Assembly (NCBI GenBank): GCA_002256385.1
Contig: NKJD01000039.1
Span: 1-33,171, forward strand
Direction: 5' to 3'
DNA length: 33,171 bases
From: Flavobacterium sp. BFFFF2
GTDB taxonomy: Bacteria; Bacteroidota; Bacteroidia; Flavobacteriales; Flavobacteriaceae
Shown here: in pieces, positions 1 through 8,710 of the stretch
Position numbering within the stretch: the first letter of the stretch is position 1
Layout of the letters: every line of letters begins with the position of its first letter
Translations under genes and position numbers: made by a program
Notes under the pieces: model-generated
Database searches by the model: none
Told to the model about the DNA's origin: nothing
What the model saw: the letters and a program-made list of their open reading frames with translations, nothing else

Positions 1-3000
1 CTGCCAGTTAAGTTTGCACTACACGTACTGGTTGGGTTTACCAATTCAATGCTCACCAAACTATACGTTGCATCGGCTGTTAAAACAGGAGAAGTAACCT
101 GTGCAGAACCCAATCCGTCTAAAGTAACCGTCCGCGAAGTATTTGTAGCATCTAAATACGTAACCACCGCATTTGGAGTACCCGTAAAGGTAATCGTGGA
201 TGTGGAGCCTGAGCAAATAAAGCTTGTTGCACTGACGCTTGCCGTTGGCAATGAAATGACTTGTACGTTTGCGGTGCCGACAATAGTTTGAGAACAAACA
301 GGCGTGCTGCTGCTTGCCACATTTTGCAACGAATACAAAGTGTTGGCACTTAAAGTGTTTGTGTTCAATTGAGCCAATCCTGTATTATTTAATAAGATAC
401 TGGCAGGATTTCCATTTACAAGATAATTAACCGTCGCATTAGGTGTGCCGTTAAATGAAATGGTCGTTGATGAATTGGCACAAATGGTTGCTGAACCAGA
501 AATGGCTGCTGTAGGCAAATCCAATACGGTTACTTGAGTGGAAGTGGTTAAATTCTGCCCGCATACTGGCGAGGTGGTACTTTCAACACGGGTTAATTCA
601 TAGGTAAAAGTGCCAGGAGTTGCTGTGGGCACGGTCAATATAGCTGCTGAACCAGCTACTGAGTTTATGGTTTGTGGAACGCCATTGGCCAAATAACTAA
701 AGGTGTAGGGTTCAACACCTCCTGAACCCGTAAAGGTAACGATGGGCGAATTGGTGTCTAATTTACAAACAGCAGCTACACTAGACGCTACAGTGGCCGA
801 CGGTAAATCAATAACCCTCAAATTGTGCGTTGCAATAGGCGCAGAAGTATTTGAATAAACACCATCGGCCACAGAAACAATAACAACCTGAAAATTGCCA
901 GCTGTTGTTGATGGAATTGAAATGGTTACAATGGAAGATAAATCGGTAGTAACTGTTTGTACAGTGCCCCCATTTATGGTGTATCCAATGGTAAATGGTG
1001 CCGTTCCATTTTGGCCAGTGAAAGTGAGTTGCGTGGCTGGGCTGCCTTTACACACCGAAGTGGCGCCAGCAATATCAGCAAATGGTTGATTGTTAACCAC
1101 CCGAACCAAGGCCGAATCAGTGGCTGACTGATTGCAATTATTTGAACTAACACTCACTAATTGATATGTGAAATTACCAAGTGTGTCTGTAGGTACAGAA
1201 ACCGTGGCTGTTGATGATAAGTTGGAAGAAGCAACACTTTGAAGCGGGCCATTGTTTATTGTGTAATTAAACGTATAAGGCGGATTTCCTTGAGTTCCTG
1301 TAAATGTTAATATTGGACTAGTCGCATTTAAATTTACATTAGTTGTACCACTTATTGTTGCAGTGGGTAACTGAATAATTTGTACTGTTTGCGTTTGATT
1401 GTTAATAGTGGTACAACCGTTTGAACCCCTAACCGATACTAGATTTACAGTGTAAGGCCCAGCTGTTGTCGTTGGTACAGTTATCACAAGGCTATTGTCA
1501 ATATCGATTGAGGTGTAAATATATGGCACACCAGCTATTACATAATTGTACGTAAAAGGACCAGGACCATTTGACGATTGATAGGTTATCGTCGGTAAAG
1601 TGGTGTCATTTTGACAAGCTGAAATAGTTGAAAGTGACGTATTTGTAATTGGAGATGGTTTAATATGTAAATTGAACGTCAAAATAGTATTGCATTCTTG
1701 TTGCGAAATAATATAGGGTTGACTATTTTGACTATTAACACGAACATAAATGGTTTGTCCATCTGTCCCTGTAAAAGCACTAGGGTTCTGTATGGCTAAC
1801 CCGTCGTTGTTGTCTTCAGCAGCTTGCAGTGAAGTGTAGTAATTATAAGTATAATTGTTTGGGTTCAAATTATTGAATAACAAACTGGTGTTTGGGGTAA
1901 AGTCGAATAGATTCGAACAGCTGTACAAGTCAACGGGTGCATTTGAAGATGGAATTATTGGCGCATCATATTGAACATTAACGCTTTGTTGATTCTTACA
2001 ATTGGTTCCTGTAACTCCATAAGTAACAGTATACATTCCCGAAGCTAAAGAGGGAACAGTGTAAATGGGGGCTGTTTGCCCAGGAATAAGTATGTTATTT
2101 AAATACCATTGAAACGAATAAACTGTAGGGTCTAATCCGATGTTAAGACTACAGGTGTCATTATAACACAGACCAGTTCCAGGAACTGTAAAAGTATAAT
2201 CTGGTAATTCTTCTGCATCGTCCATTTTAAAACTGCCCGCTTCAATAAATACTGTTGAGTCAAATGCGGTATCTGATTTGTCGGCAATAACTAGCTTAAT
2301 AGAATAATTATGGGCTGGATTAACATTGGCACTGGCAGTCATTTTAACCGTTTGTCCTCGCATGTTTATGGCAGATGTCGCTGCTTGACCTGGAGGTACG
2401 TTGTATCTGTCAAATAATTCTGATTGACTTGGAGGGACTACTGTACAAGTGCCTGGTTGATTAAAAGTGTTGTCTTTCACATTTACGACCGAAACAGGAA
2501 TATTGGTGTTTGGAATTACCGCTAAATTCTGCGTGGTATTGGTTGTTAAATCCTTTAATATAAAAGCAAAGGTGTCTCCGTAAGCACATTGATATTGACC
2601 GTATTCATTTGAAGCAAACAAGAAATTAAAACTAATTTTGGTGCCTTTGGGCTTAAAATCAAATTTAATAAAGGAAGCATCGAAATTTTTCCCCGTTAAA
2701 TTATCTGAGGTAATCATGAACGCGCTTAGATCGTTATCACTATTTGCTGGCTTATTTGAACCCGTAGAACTAATATTTGTGTTGGTGTACTTTCCTTCTG
2801 TGAATTTTGGATTTCCACATCTAATTATTATACCATCTTGAATAGGGAAAGCCGAATCAATGGCATTGTTCCTGTTAAAATAACCAATTCCTGCCTCTGT
2901 GGTAGTAGGGTTTGCGCCATTATAAAGCACCGAACAAGAAACATTTGACACACTGGCACAATCACGGTTGTTGATCAACACATCGGTGACTAATTTTAAT

Positions 3001-6000
3001 GCGGAGTAATTTGTTGGGCTTACATCTATGGTTACGAAATCAGGATTAGGAGTGTCCGTATCGGTACACTCAGGACAACTAGGACTTGGGTCAGTTGTAG
3101 AAGAGGTTACGGTTACGGTGTTTACTAAATTAACCGTGTTGTTCGAAGATATATAAGGTGTTTGAGTAAAGCTATAAAATTCAGGTATATGAAGTGAAAT
3201 CAGATACGTGACTGTTTGGCGCACACCTATTCTTTGAATTATGTCATCGATATCTCCTGTTCCAAAGGTACCTAAACTGCTGGTCCATGTCATGTTTGTA
3301 GGAAGAATATTAATTGGAACTGGATCTGAAACCCGTACATTAATTGCATCACTGGGTCCATCATTTGTTATGGTAATGGTGTACTTCGTATCTGTATTAT
3401 TTGTGAATTTTGATTTTCCATTATCTTTTTTAATTTTCAAATTGGCTTTTGGTGCTGGAAAGTCAACATCGGTGCAAGAAGCACAATTTGGTGTTGGGTC
3501 GGGTGTTGTACTGGTAACTTGAATAGAGGTAGAAACGACGTTTGCTTGGTCAAAATCAGATGGAACATATACGACAACCTGATATTGAATAGTTGAACCC
3601 GGTGCCAATGACGGAATGGTATTGTTTAACGGGCCCGTTCCATTTGTGATACCATTGCCATACCAAACAATCCAAGAAGCTGGGATGGTATTCACCATGG
3701 TTTGGCTCACATTAATATTTTGGGCTGTTGCGGGCCCTTTATTGGTTACAGTCACAATGTATCTGATGGATTCACCAGCCGTGTAAGTTGGTGAGTTGTC
3801 AGTAATCTGATAACTAAGATCGGCATTGATGCTAACTGGCACCAACATGGTATTGACATCTGAACATTGTGCACAATAGGGCGTTGGGTCATTTGAACTA
3901 GATGTATAGGTAACTTGCGACAATAAAGCGCTACTAAAATTTGCAAATAATTGGGCATTAATCGTATAAACCAACGTTTCTCCCACGGCCATAGTTGGAA
4001 TGGATATATTTAAAGGGACGTTGTTACCGGTGTTGTTAGGCCCTGACCAATTAAACTGTGAAACACCTTGCGGAATGGGATAATTGACTTGAACATTAAT
4101 CGCATTGCTTGGCCCATTATTTTTAATGGTCAATGTATATGTTGTACTACCTCCCTGTGAATAGGTAGTCACTCCGTCGGAAAGGTTTAGTTGTAAGTCG
4201 GCTATGGGGTAATCAATGTCTGTACATTTTGGGCATTCTGGCTGTGGATCGTTCGATTGAGAAGTTACAGTAGTTGTACTGGTTAGTAAGCCTGAAAAAG
4301 CAGGAGGTACAGTTACCATCAGGGTATAAACAACAGACTGTCCAATAATTAAGGTGGGTATAAAATCTGCTAAATTAGTATTTGTTCCACTTGAACCATT
4401 GGAACCCGTCCAGCTCATAGTACTAATTCCAGCTGGAATCAAATTTGAAACTTGCACATTGGTTGCGGTTGCCGGACCTAAGTTTTTGACAGTGACCGTA
4501 TATACCTGAATATTCCCGTTTGAATAGTAACTAAATGAATCGGTATTTGTAATTTCTAAATCAGCATCGCTTGCACTTACAACAATCAAAGTGTCGGTGT
4601 CTGAGCATGCCGTACACAATAAATTAGGGTCGGTGATGGTGGACGAAGTGGCCGATCCGCTTACAGTTAATGGATTTATATAGGTAGCTGGTACTAGTAA
4701 ATTTACCACATATTCAACCGTTTGACCCACACTCAAATTGGCAATGGTGTTGTTTAAAGCACTAATACCACTTGCACCGTTTCCGCTCCAAGTATAAGAA
4801 GAAATACCAGCCGGTAAGGGAATTGTAACTGCCACATTCGAAGCCGAATCTGGCCCATTGTTAATCACTTTTACCGTGTAAGTATGAATTGTATTGGGAA
4901 TATATCCACTTTGATTGTCGTTAATTGTTAGGTCAATGTCTGCTAGTTGTTTTTTGGTGTCAACGTCAACGCAATTGGTACAAACGGTGTTAGGGTCATA
5001 GGTACTGCTCGTGACACTTACCGCATGTGACAAATTAGTTAAATAAGTAGTGGGAACCTGAACTTGAAGGGTATATGTTATGATTTGCCCATTGGTCATT
5101 GTTGCAATTAGCGGATTAAAAACGGTTGTTCCACTTGTTGCATTTCCTGTCCATGAAACGAGAGAAACGCCAGCGGTCAGCACATTTGACAACTGAATAT
5201 TGTCTGCGTTTCCGGGGCCATTGTTTTTAACTGTAACTGTGTAATTAATCAATGAACCAGGCGTATACGTTGAGTTACCATCAGAAATTGAAACATCCAC
5301 ATCTGCGATTGGCAAATCGATGTCAACACATTGGGTACATCCCGGATTTGGATCGGTTGAAGCAGTCGTTATACTCGATTGATTGGTTAAGTTTCCAGTA
5401 AATCCTGCAGGTATAGTTAAATTAATTGTGTAAGTGATTACCTGATTCACAGCCAAAAATGGAATGGCTGTATTCAATGCATTTGTACCAGAAGTACCAT
5501 TGGAACCAGTCCATGTGAATTGGGTAATCCCAGCTGGAATGGGATTCGTAATGACAACCCCAGATGCTAAATCTGGTCCATTATTTCGAACTGTTATGAT
5601 ATAAACTTTTTGACTATTTGGCGTGTAATATTGCGAATAGTCCGTATTAACTAACTCAACATCGGCAGTATAGGTTTGCAAGTCGGTGTCAGTAGCAAGA
5701 TTGTTTGTTAAAGTCGGATCATTCGAATTAGCTGTCACTGCAACATTAACAGCAAATGGGTTTGTTTGCGTGGTTGGAATCGTGAGTGTTATGGTAAATG
5801 TTTTAGATTCCCCACTTGCTAAAAATGGAATAGTTGTATTTAAAGGAACATTTGAGGATGTAGTTGGTGGTTGCAAAACACCACTTGAATCAACATACTG
5901 TACAGACCAACTATAATTGGTAGCCCCAGCTGGAATGGCGCTAAACACATTGATATTAGAAGCAGGGAGCGGCCCGTGATTAACAACTTTGACGTTATAT

Positions 6001-7598
6001 ACACTTGTTTGTCCTGGAGTAAAAATCAATTGATTATTCGTAATAAAAACCTCTACGTCTGCATACAAAGAAAATACATCAGTATCAGTTGCCGTGTTAT
6101 TTGGGGCATTGACATCATTAGTAGTGGTAGCAGTAGCTGCACAAACTAAATTTCCAGTAAACCCTGAGGGGATTTTAAGCGTAATGATATAAGTAACGGA
6201 CTCACCCGCAGGAATCGAAGCAAGTAAATTATTTGAAATAGGTATGTTGGTTCCACTGGCATTGGTAGTGACTGCATAATTTGTCCTTATCCATGAAAAA
6301 TCCGAAATTCCTGCTGGTATCGGGCAGTTTACGGTAACGCCCGAAGAACTGTTTGTGCCAATATTGGAAACAACAAGCGTGTAATTTACTATTGTTCCTG
6401 GCACATAATTACTTTGTTGGTTTGACAAAACAACCGATATGTCAGTAAATTTTGCCTGAATTGTATAGGAACAATTTATACAACTTGTATCCGGATCAAA
6501 TGTTGGGGAACTGGCATTGGCCGAAACGGTTATTGGGCTAGTAAAAATATTAGGTACTGTAATAGAGATTGAATAGGTAATGGTTTGTCCATTTGCAAGT
6601 GTCGCTATGGTGTTGGACAAAGGGGAGTTGGTTCCAGAAGTACTATTTCCGGACCAACTGTAGTTTGTAAAAATGGGTGCGATTTGTGCAGTAACTAGCA
6701 CATTTTGTGCAGCAGAAGGACCCGTATTGGTCACTTTTACCTGAAACGTTGTAACTGAGCCTGGTGAATATAAGCTTGTTACATTCGTCACTTCGATATT
6801 CACATTGGCTTGCGGATTATCGGTGTCCGTTGCCTGATTGTCAGCGATATTTGTTTCGCTAGCGTCATTTGAGGCTGTTGCAGTCAATGTCAATACTTGC
6901 GAAAATGTGGTCGGAACAGGCACCGTTATTGTATAAGTGACCGTTTGTTGAGGAGCCAATAACGCAATCGGGTTATTTATAGCACCTGTCCCAGAGCCTC
7001 CAATATTATTTACCCAAGTCATAGTGGAAATGCCTGTAGGCAATGGGCAATTAACAACTACAGCATCAGTATTATTTGGTCCATTATTTGTAACCGTTAA
7101 AACATAGGTAGCCGTGCCACCTGAAGTATATACAACTTGATTGTTTTGTAAAGTAACCGACACATCTGTTTGAGCTACATCTGCATCAGTACATTGACAG
7201 GCTGGGGTCGGATCAGTTGTTGCACTAGTCACAACAGGGGCTACAATTAAATTACCAACGAATGAGGCAGGAATAAACATTTCAAGTGCAATGTTTAGGC
7301 TATTTCCCACATTAAGTGTAGGCATAGTCACATTTAGTGGAATCTGTGTTCCCGAAACACCCGTTGAAGCAGTCCAAGAATAATTACTAATTCCAGCCTG
7401 AAGGGGCAATGTAACTTGTAAAGCAGTCGCTGCGTTAGGCCCATTATTGCTTACGGTGATGTTGTAATGCACCCAAGAATTGGGAGTATATCCAGTTTGA
7501 TTATCAGTAGTTACCACTACAATATCTGCTTGAGCCAAAGCAGATTGAAAAGAAATCAAAAAGAAAAATCCGGTCAGAAAACGTAAAAATCCCCCCAT
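1..7598 (-). CDS. Giant secreted adhesin: DUF11 repeats, choice-of-anchor-L-like module and Ig-like repeats (partial, C-terminus off window)
   Basis: The frame is open from an ATG at 7598 to the window edge, giving at least 2,532 codons. Residues 1-22 form a signal peptide (hydrophobic FFFLISF core, SALA|QAD cleavage site). From about residue 24 to 1510 there are 12 tandem DUF11-type beta-sandwich repeats of about 120-130 residues (recurring 'Y.V.V.N.GP..A..V.V..P.PAG' pattern). A non-repeated module at about 3045-2220 resembles the choice-of-anchor L domain (IGYFN..., FPIQDGIII, FNFLFASNEYGQY). From about 2200 to the edge follow Ig-like repeats of the CHU/gliding-associated kind (GTPNAVVTYLD..., C..LTG ends). 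In Bacteroidota such proteins are normally exported by Sec and then T9SS and act as surface or secreted adhesins. The expected C-terminal sorting domain would lie upstream of base 1, so the T9SS link is inferred. The start is supported by a TACATTTGC promoter box at 7635-7627. Confidence 0.9.
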   Translation of the reverse strand, partial: MGGFLRFLTGFFFLISFQSALAQADIVVVTTDNQTGYTPNSWVHYNITVSNNGPNAATALQVTLPLQAGISNYSWTASTGVSGTQIPLNVTMPTLNVGNSLNIALEMFIPASFVGNLIVAPVVTSATTDPTPACQCTDADVAQTDVSVTLQNNQVVYTSGGTATYVLTVTNNGPNNTDAVVVNCPLPTGISTMTWVNNIGGSGTGAINNPIALLAPQQTVTYTITVPVPTTFSQVLTLTATASNDASETNIADNQATDTDNPQANVNIEVTNVTSLYSPGSVTTFQVKVTNTGPSAAQNVLVTAQIAPIFTNYSWSGNSTSGTNSPLSNTIATLANGQTITYSISITVPNIFTSPITVSANASSPTFDPDTSCINCSYTIQAKFTDISVVLSNQQSNYVPGTIVNYTLVVSNIGTNSSSGVTVNCPIPAGISDFSWIRTNYAVTTNASGTNIPISNNLLASIPAGESVTYIITLKIPSGFTGNLVCAATATTTNDVNAPNNTATDTDVFSLYADVEVFITNNQLIFTPGQTSVYNVKVVNHGPLPASNINVFSAIPAGATNYSWSVQYVDSSGVLQPPTTSSNVPLNTTIPFLASGESKTFTITLTIPTTQTNPFAVNVAVTANSNDPTLTNNLATDTDLQTYTADVELVNTDYSQYYTPNSQKVYIITVRNNGPDLASGVVITNPIPAGITQFTWTGSNGTSGTNALNTAIPFLAVNQVITYTINLTIPAGFTGNLTNQSSITTASTDPNPGCTQCVDIDLPIADVDVSISDGNSTYTPGSLINYTVTVKNNGPGNADNIQLSNVLTAGVSLVSWTGNATSGTTVFNPLIATMTNGQIITYTLQVQVPTTYLTNLSHAVSVTSSTYDPNTVCTNCVDVDTKKQLADIDLTINDNQSGYIPNTIHTYTVKVINNGPDSASNVAVTIPLPAGISSYTWSGNGASGISALNNTIANLSVGQTVEYVVNLLVPATYINPLTVSGSATSSTITDPNLLCTACSDTDTLIVVSASDADLEITNTDSFSYYSNGNIQVYTVTVKNLGPATATNVQVSNLIPAGISTMSWTGSNGSSGTNTNLADFIPTLIIGQSVVYTLMVTVPPAFSGLLTSTTTVTSQSNDPQPECPKCTDIDYPIADLQLNLSDGVTTYSQGGSTTYTLTIKNNGPSNAINVQVNYPIPQGVSQFNWSGPNNTGNNVPLNISIPTMAVGETLVYTINAQLFANFSSALLSQVTYTSSSNDPTPYCAQCSDVNTMLVPVSINADLSYQITDNSPTYTAGESIRYIVTVTNKGPATAQNINVSQTMVNTIPASWIVWYGNGITNGTGPLNNTIPSLAPGSTIQYQVVVYVPSDFDQANVVSTSIQVTSTTPDPTPNCASCTDVDFPAPKANLKIKKDNGKSKFTNNTDTKYTITITNDGPSDAINVRVSDPVPINILPTNMTWTSSLGTFGTGDIDDIIQRIGVRQTVTYLISLHIPEFYSFTQTPYISSNNTVNLVNTVTVTSSTTDPSPSCPECTDTDTPNPDFVTIDVSPTNYSALKLVTDVLINNRDCASVSNVSCSVLYNGANPTTTEAGIGYFNRNNAIDSAFPIQDGIIIRCGNPKFTEGKYTNTNISSTGSNKPANSDNDLSAFMITSDNLTGKNFDASFIKFDFKPKGTKISFNFLFASNEYGQYQCAYGDTFAFILKDLTTNTTQNLAVIPNTNIPVSVVNVKDNTFNQPGTCTVVPPSQSELFDRYNVPPGQAATSAINMRGQTVKMTASANVNPAHNYSIKLVIADKSDTAFDSTVFIEAGSFKMDDAEELPDYTFTVPGTGLCYNDTCSLNIGLDPTVYSFQWYLNNILIPGQTAPIYTVPSLASGMYTVTYGVTGTNCKNQQSVNVQYDAPIIPSSNAPVDLYSCSNLFDFTPNTSLLFNNLNPNNYTYNYYTSLQAAEDNNDGLAIQNPSAFTGTDGQTIYVRVNSQNSQPYIISQQECNTILTFNLHIKPSPITNTSLSTISACQNDTTLPTITYQSSNGPGPFTYNYVIAGVPYIYTSIDIDNSLVITVPTTTAGPYTVNLVSVRGSNGCTTINNQTQTVQIIQLPTATISGTTNVNLNATSPILTFTGTQGNPPYTFNYTINNGPLQSVASSNLSSTATVSVPTDTLGNFTYQLVSVSSNNCNQSATDSALVRVVNNQPFADIAGATSVCKGSPATQLTFTGQNGTAPFTIGYTINGGTVQTVTTDLSSIVTISIPSTTAGNFQVVIVSVADGVYSNTSAPIATHNLRVIDLPSATVASSVAAVCKLDTNSPIVTFTGSGGVEPYTFSYLANGVPQTINSVAGSAAILTVPTATPGTFTYELTRVESTTSPVCGQNLTTSTQVTVLDLPTAAISGSATICANSSTTISFNGTPNATVNYLVNGNPASILLNNTGLAQLNTNTLSANTLYSLQNVASSSTPVCSQTIVGTANVQVISLPTASVSATSFICSGSTSTITFTGTPNAVVTYLDATNTSRTVTLDGLGSAQVTSPVLTADATYSLVSIELVNPTSTCSANLTG
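3064..7525 (-). repeat. Twelve tandem DUF11 repeats within the giant adhesin
   Basis: The repeat unit is about 360-400 bp. Units end at linkers near 7190, 6820, 6460, 6080, 5690, 5320, 4960, 4590, 4220, 3857, 3470 and 3064. Linkers usually read DPxPxCxxCxDxD. Counting from the N-terminus, repeats 3 and 6-12 carry CxxC, repeat 1 carries CxC (CQC), and repeats 2, 4 and 5 are cysteine-free (NNxATDTD or NQATDTD instead). The DNA copies are well diverged, so this is an old protein-level array and not a recent DNA duplication. Confidence 0.85.
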
Positions 7599-7626
7599 AA
7601 TACAATGTTAATAAAATGTTTATAAC

Positions 7627-7635
7627 GCAAATGTA
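7627..7635 (-). promoter_or_regulatory. Putative Bacteroidota -7 box for the giant adhesin
   Basis: On the minus strand the sequence reads TACATTTGC, a match to the Bacteroidota primary-sigma consensus TAnnTTTGY. It lies 29 bp upstream of the adhesin start codon. I see no clear -33 TTTG element. It sits almost back to back with the divergent box at 7661. Confidence 0.5.
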
Positions 7636-7660
7636 GCACAATAAAACGATCAGACTTTGT

Positions 7661-7669
7661 TAAATTTGC
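7661..7669 (+). promoter_or_regulatory. Putative Bacteroidota -7 box for the Nfu gene
   Basis: TAAATTTGC matches TAnnTTTGY. It lies 54 bp upstream of the Nfu start codon, implying a leader of about 45-50 nt. The -33 region is not convincing. Confidence 0.45.
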
Positions 7670-7723
7670 AGAAAACCTTACTCTTTTGAGTATTGTAGTC
7701 GCAATAAGTTAAAGCAATAAACC

Positions 7724-8626
7724 ATGAGTACTCAATCTGTTACTATAAAAAACACGCAAAATCCGAATATTGTCAAGTTTGAATTGTCCGATTTTTTGAT
7801 CCAAGGCAGTTTTGAATTTAAAAACATTGACGAAACCAAAAATGCACCTTTAGCCCAAAAGTTGTTTTATCTACCTTTTGTAAAAACGGTGTATATGTCG
7901 GGTAATTTCATTGCTGTTGAACGTTTTAGCATTGTTGAATGGCCCGATGTGCAAGAGGAAGTTGCCGAAGAAATTGCTGCTTTTTTAAATGGAGGCGGAC
8001 AACTCATTTTAGAGACACAGCCGGCTTCAAAAGCGCTGCCCATTTCAGTTTATGGCGAAACCACCCCCAACCCGTCCACTCTTAAGTTTGTGGTAAATCG
8101 ATTGATTACACCAGTTACTGCTCATTTTTCAAATATAGATGAGGCTGCACCGTCGGTTCTTGCACAAGAACTTTTTAAATTTCATTACGTAAAAGAAGTT
8201 TTTTTGGCCGAAAATTATGTGTCCATTACCAAATACGAAACCACTTCATGGGACGAAATTACCCTTGAATTGCGCAGTTTTATTAAACAATTCATTGAAA
8301 ATGGTGGTCAAGTCATTGACCCAACGGGCATCACTTCAAAAGCAGTTGAAACAACAGAAACCAATACAAGCGACGAACCACTTGACGCCACTTCTGAACA
8401 AATCATTGCCATTTTAGACGAATACATTAAACCAGCGGTAACCGCCGATGGAGGCAATATCCAGTTTGACTCATTCGACCCCGTTGAAAAACGCGTTAAA
8501 GTTATTTTACAAGGCTCCTGCAACGGCTGTCCTTCCTCGACTTTTACGTTGAAAAATGGCATTGAAAACATTTTAAAAGACATGCTTCACGAGCCGAGTT
8601 TGGTGGTAGAAGCCGTCAACGGATAA
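7724..8626 (+). CDS. NifU/Nfu-type iron-sulfur cluster scaffold protein with duplicated N-terminal domain
   Basis: This 300-residue cytosolic protein is expected to carry and transfer Fe-S clusters to client apoproteins. Residues about 1-100 and 105-200 are two successive Nfu N-terminal domains; both show 'NPN/PNPS..KF', a central 'LAQ(K/E)LF' helix and a 'GGQ(L/V)I' end. Residues about 225-300 are the NifU C-terminal domain with 'AVTADGGNI' and the CxxC cluster ligands C266 and C269 in GSCNGCPSS. The two-N-domain layout of about 300 residues is, as I recall, usual for Bacteroidota homologues, while Nfu proteins elsewhere generally have a single N domain or none. The gene is transcribed away from the adhesin and is followed 84 bp later by the DUF255 gene, with a small inverted repeat between them. 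Confidence 0.93.
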   Translation: MSTQSVTIKNTQNPNIVKFELSDFLIQGSFEFKNIDETKNAPLAQKLFYLPFVKTVYMSGNFIAVERFSIVEWPDVQEEVAEEIAAFLNGGGQLILETQPASKALPISVYGETTPNPSTLKFVVNRLITPVTAHFSNIDEAAPSVLAQELFKFHYVKEVFLAENYVSITKYETTSWDEITLELRSFIKQFIENGGQVIDPTGITSKAVETTETNTSDEPLDATSEQIIAILDEYIKPAVTADGGNIQFDSFDPVEKRVKVILQGSCNGCPSSTFTLKNGIENILKDMLHEPSLVVEAVNG

Positions 8627-8638
8627 CATTTTAACAAG

Positions 8639-8689
8639 AAAGTGGTTTAGACTTTTCAATTGGCTGCAATCAAAAAAGTCTGAATCTTC
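8639..8689 (+). repeat. Short inverted-repeat element, copy A (intergenic)
   Basis: Left arm 8640-8656 and right arm 8672-8688 flank a core that contains CAATTGGCTGCAA. The inner stem AGACTTTT (8649-8656) pairs perfectly with AAAAGTCT (8674-8681) and extends about three more pairs with one G-U. It is the same family as the copies at 15340 and 20041, but the stem carries AGACT/AGTCT where those have AAACT/AGTTT, a compensatory change. It lies between the Nfu and DUF255 genes, so it could also act as an attenuator or mRNA stabiliser. Confidence 0.75.
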
Positions 8690-8710
8690 AAGGACTAAAA
8701 CCAAAGCGCC

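Noticed and set aside
3241..3522. Plus-strand open frames under the giant adhesin (for example 49-291, 2638-2841, 3241-3522, 5686-5916)
   Set aside because: They lie opposite a continuous minus-strand frame with clear repeat domains and have Val/Phe-rich composition typical of antisense shadows.
3064..7525. CRISPR-like or satellite periodicity of about 370 bp
   Set aside because: The period is that of the protein repeat; the DNA copies are diverged and share only short conserved codon stretches.
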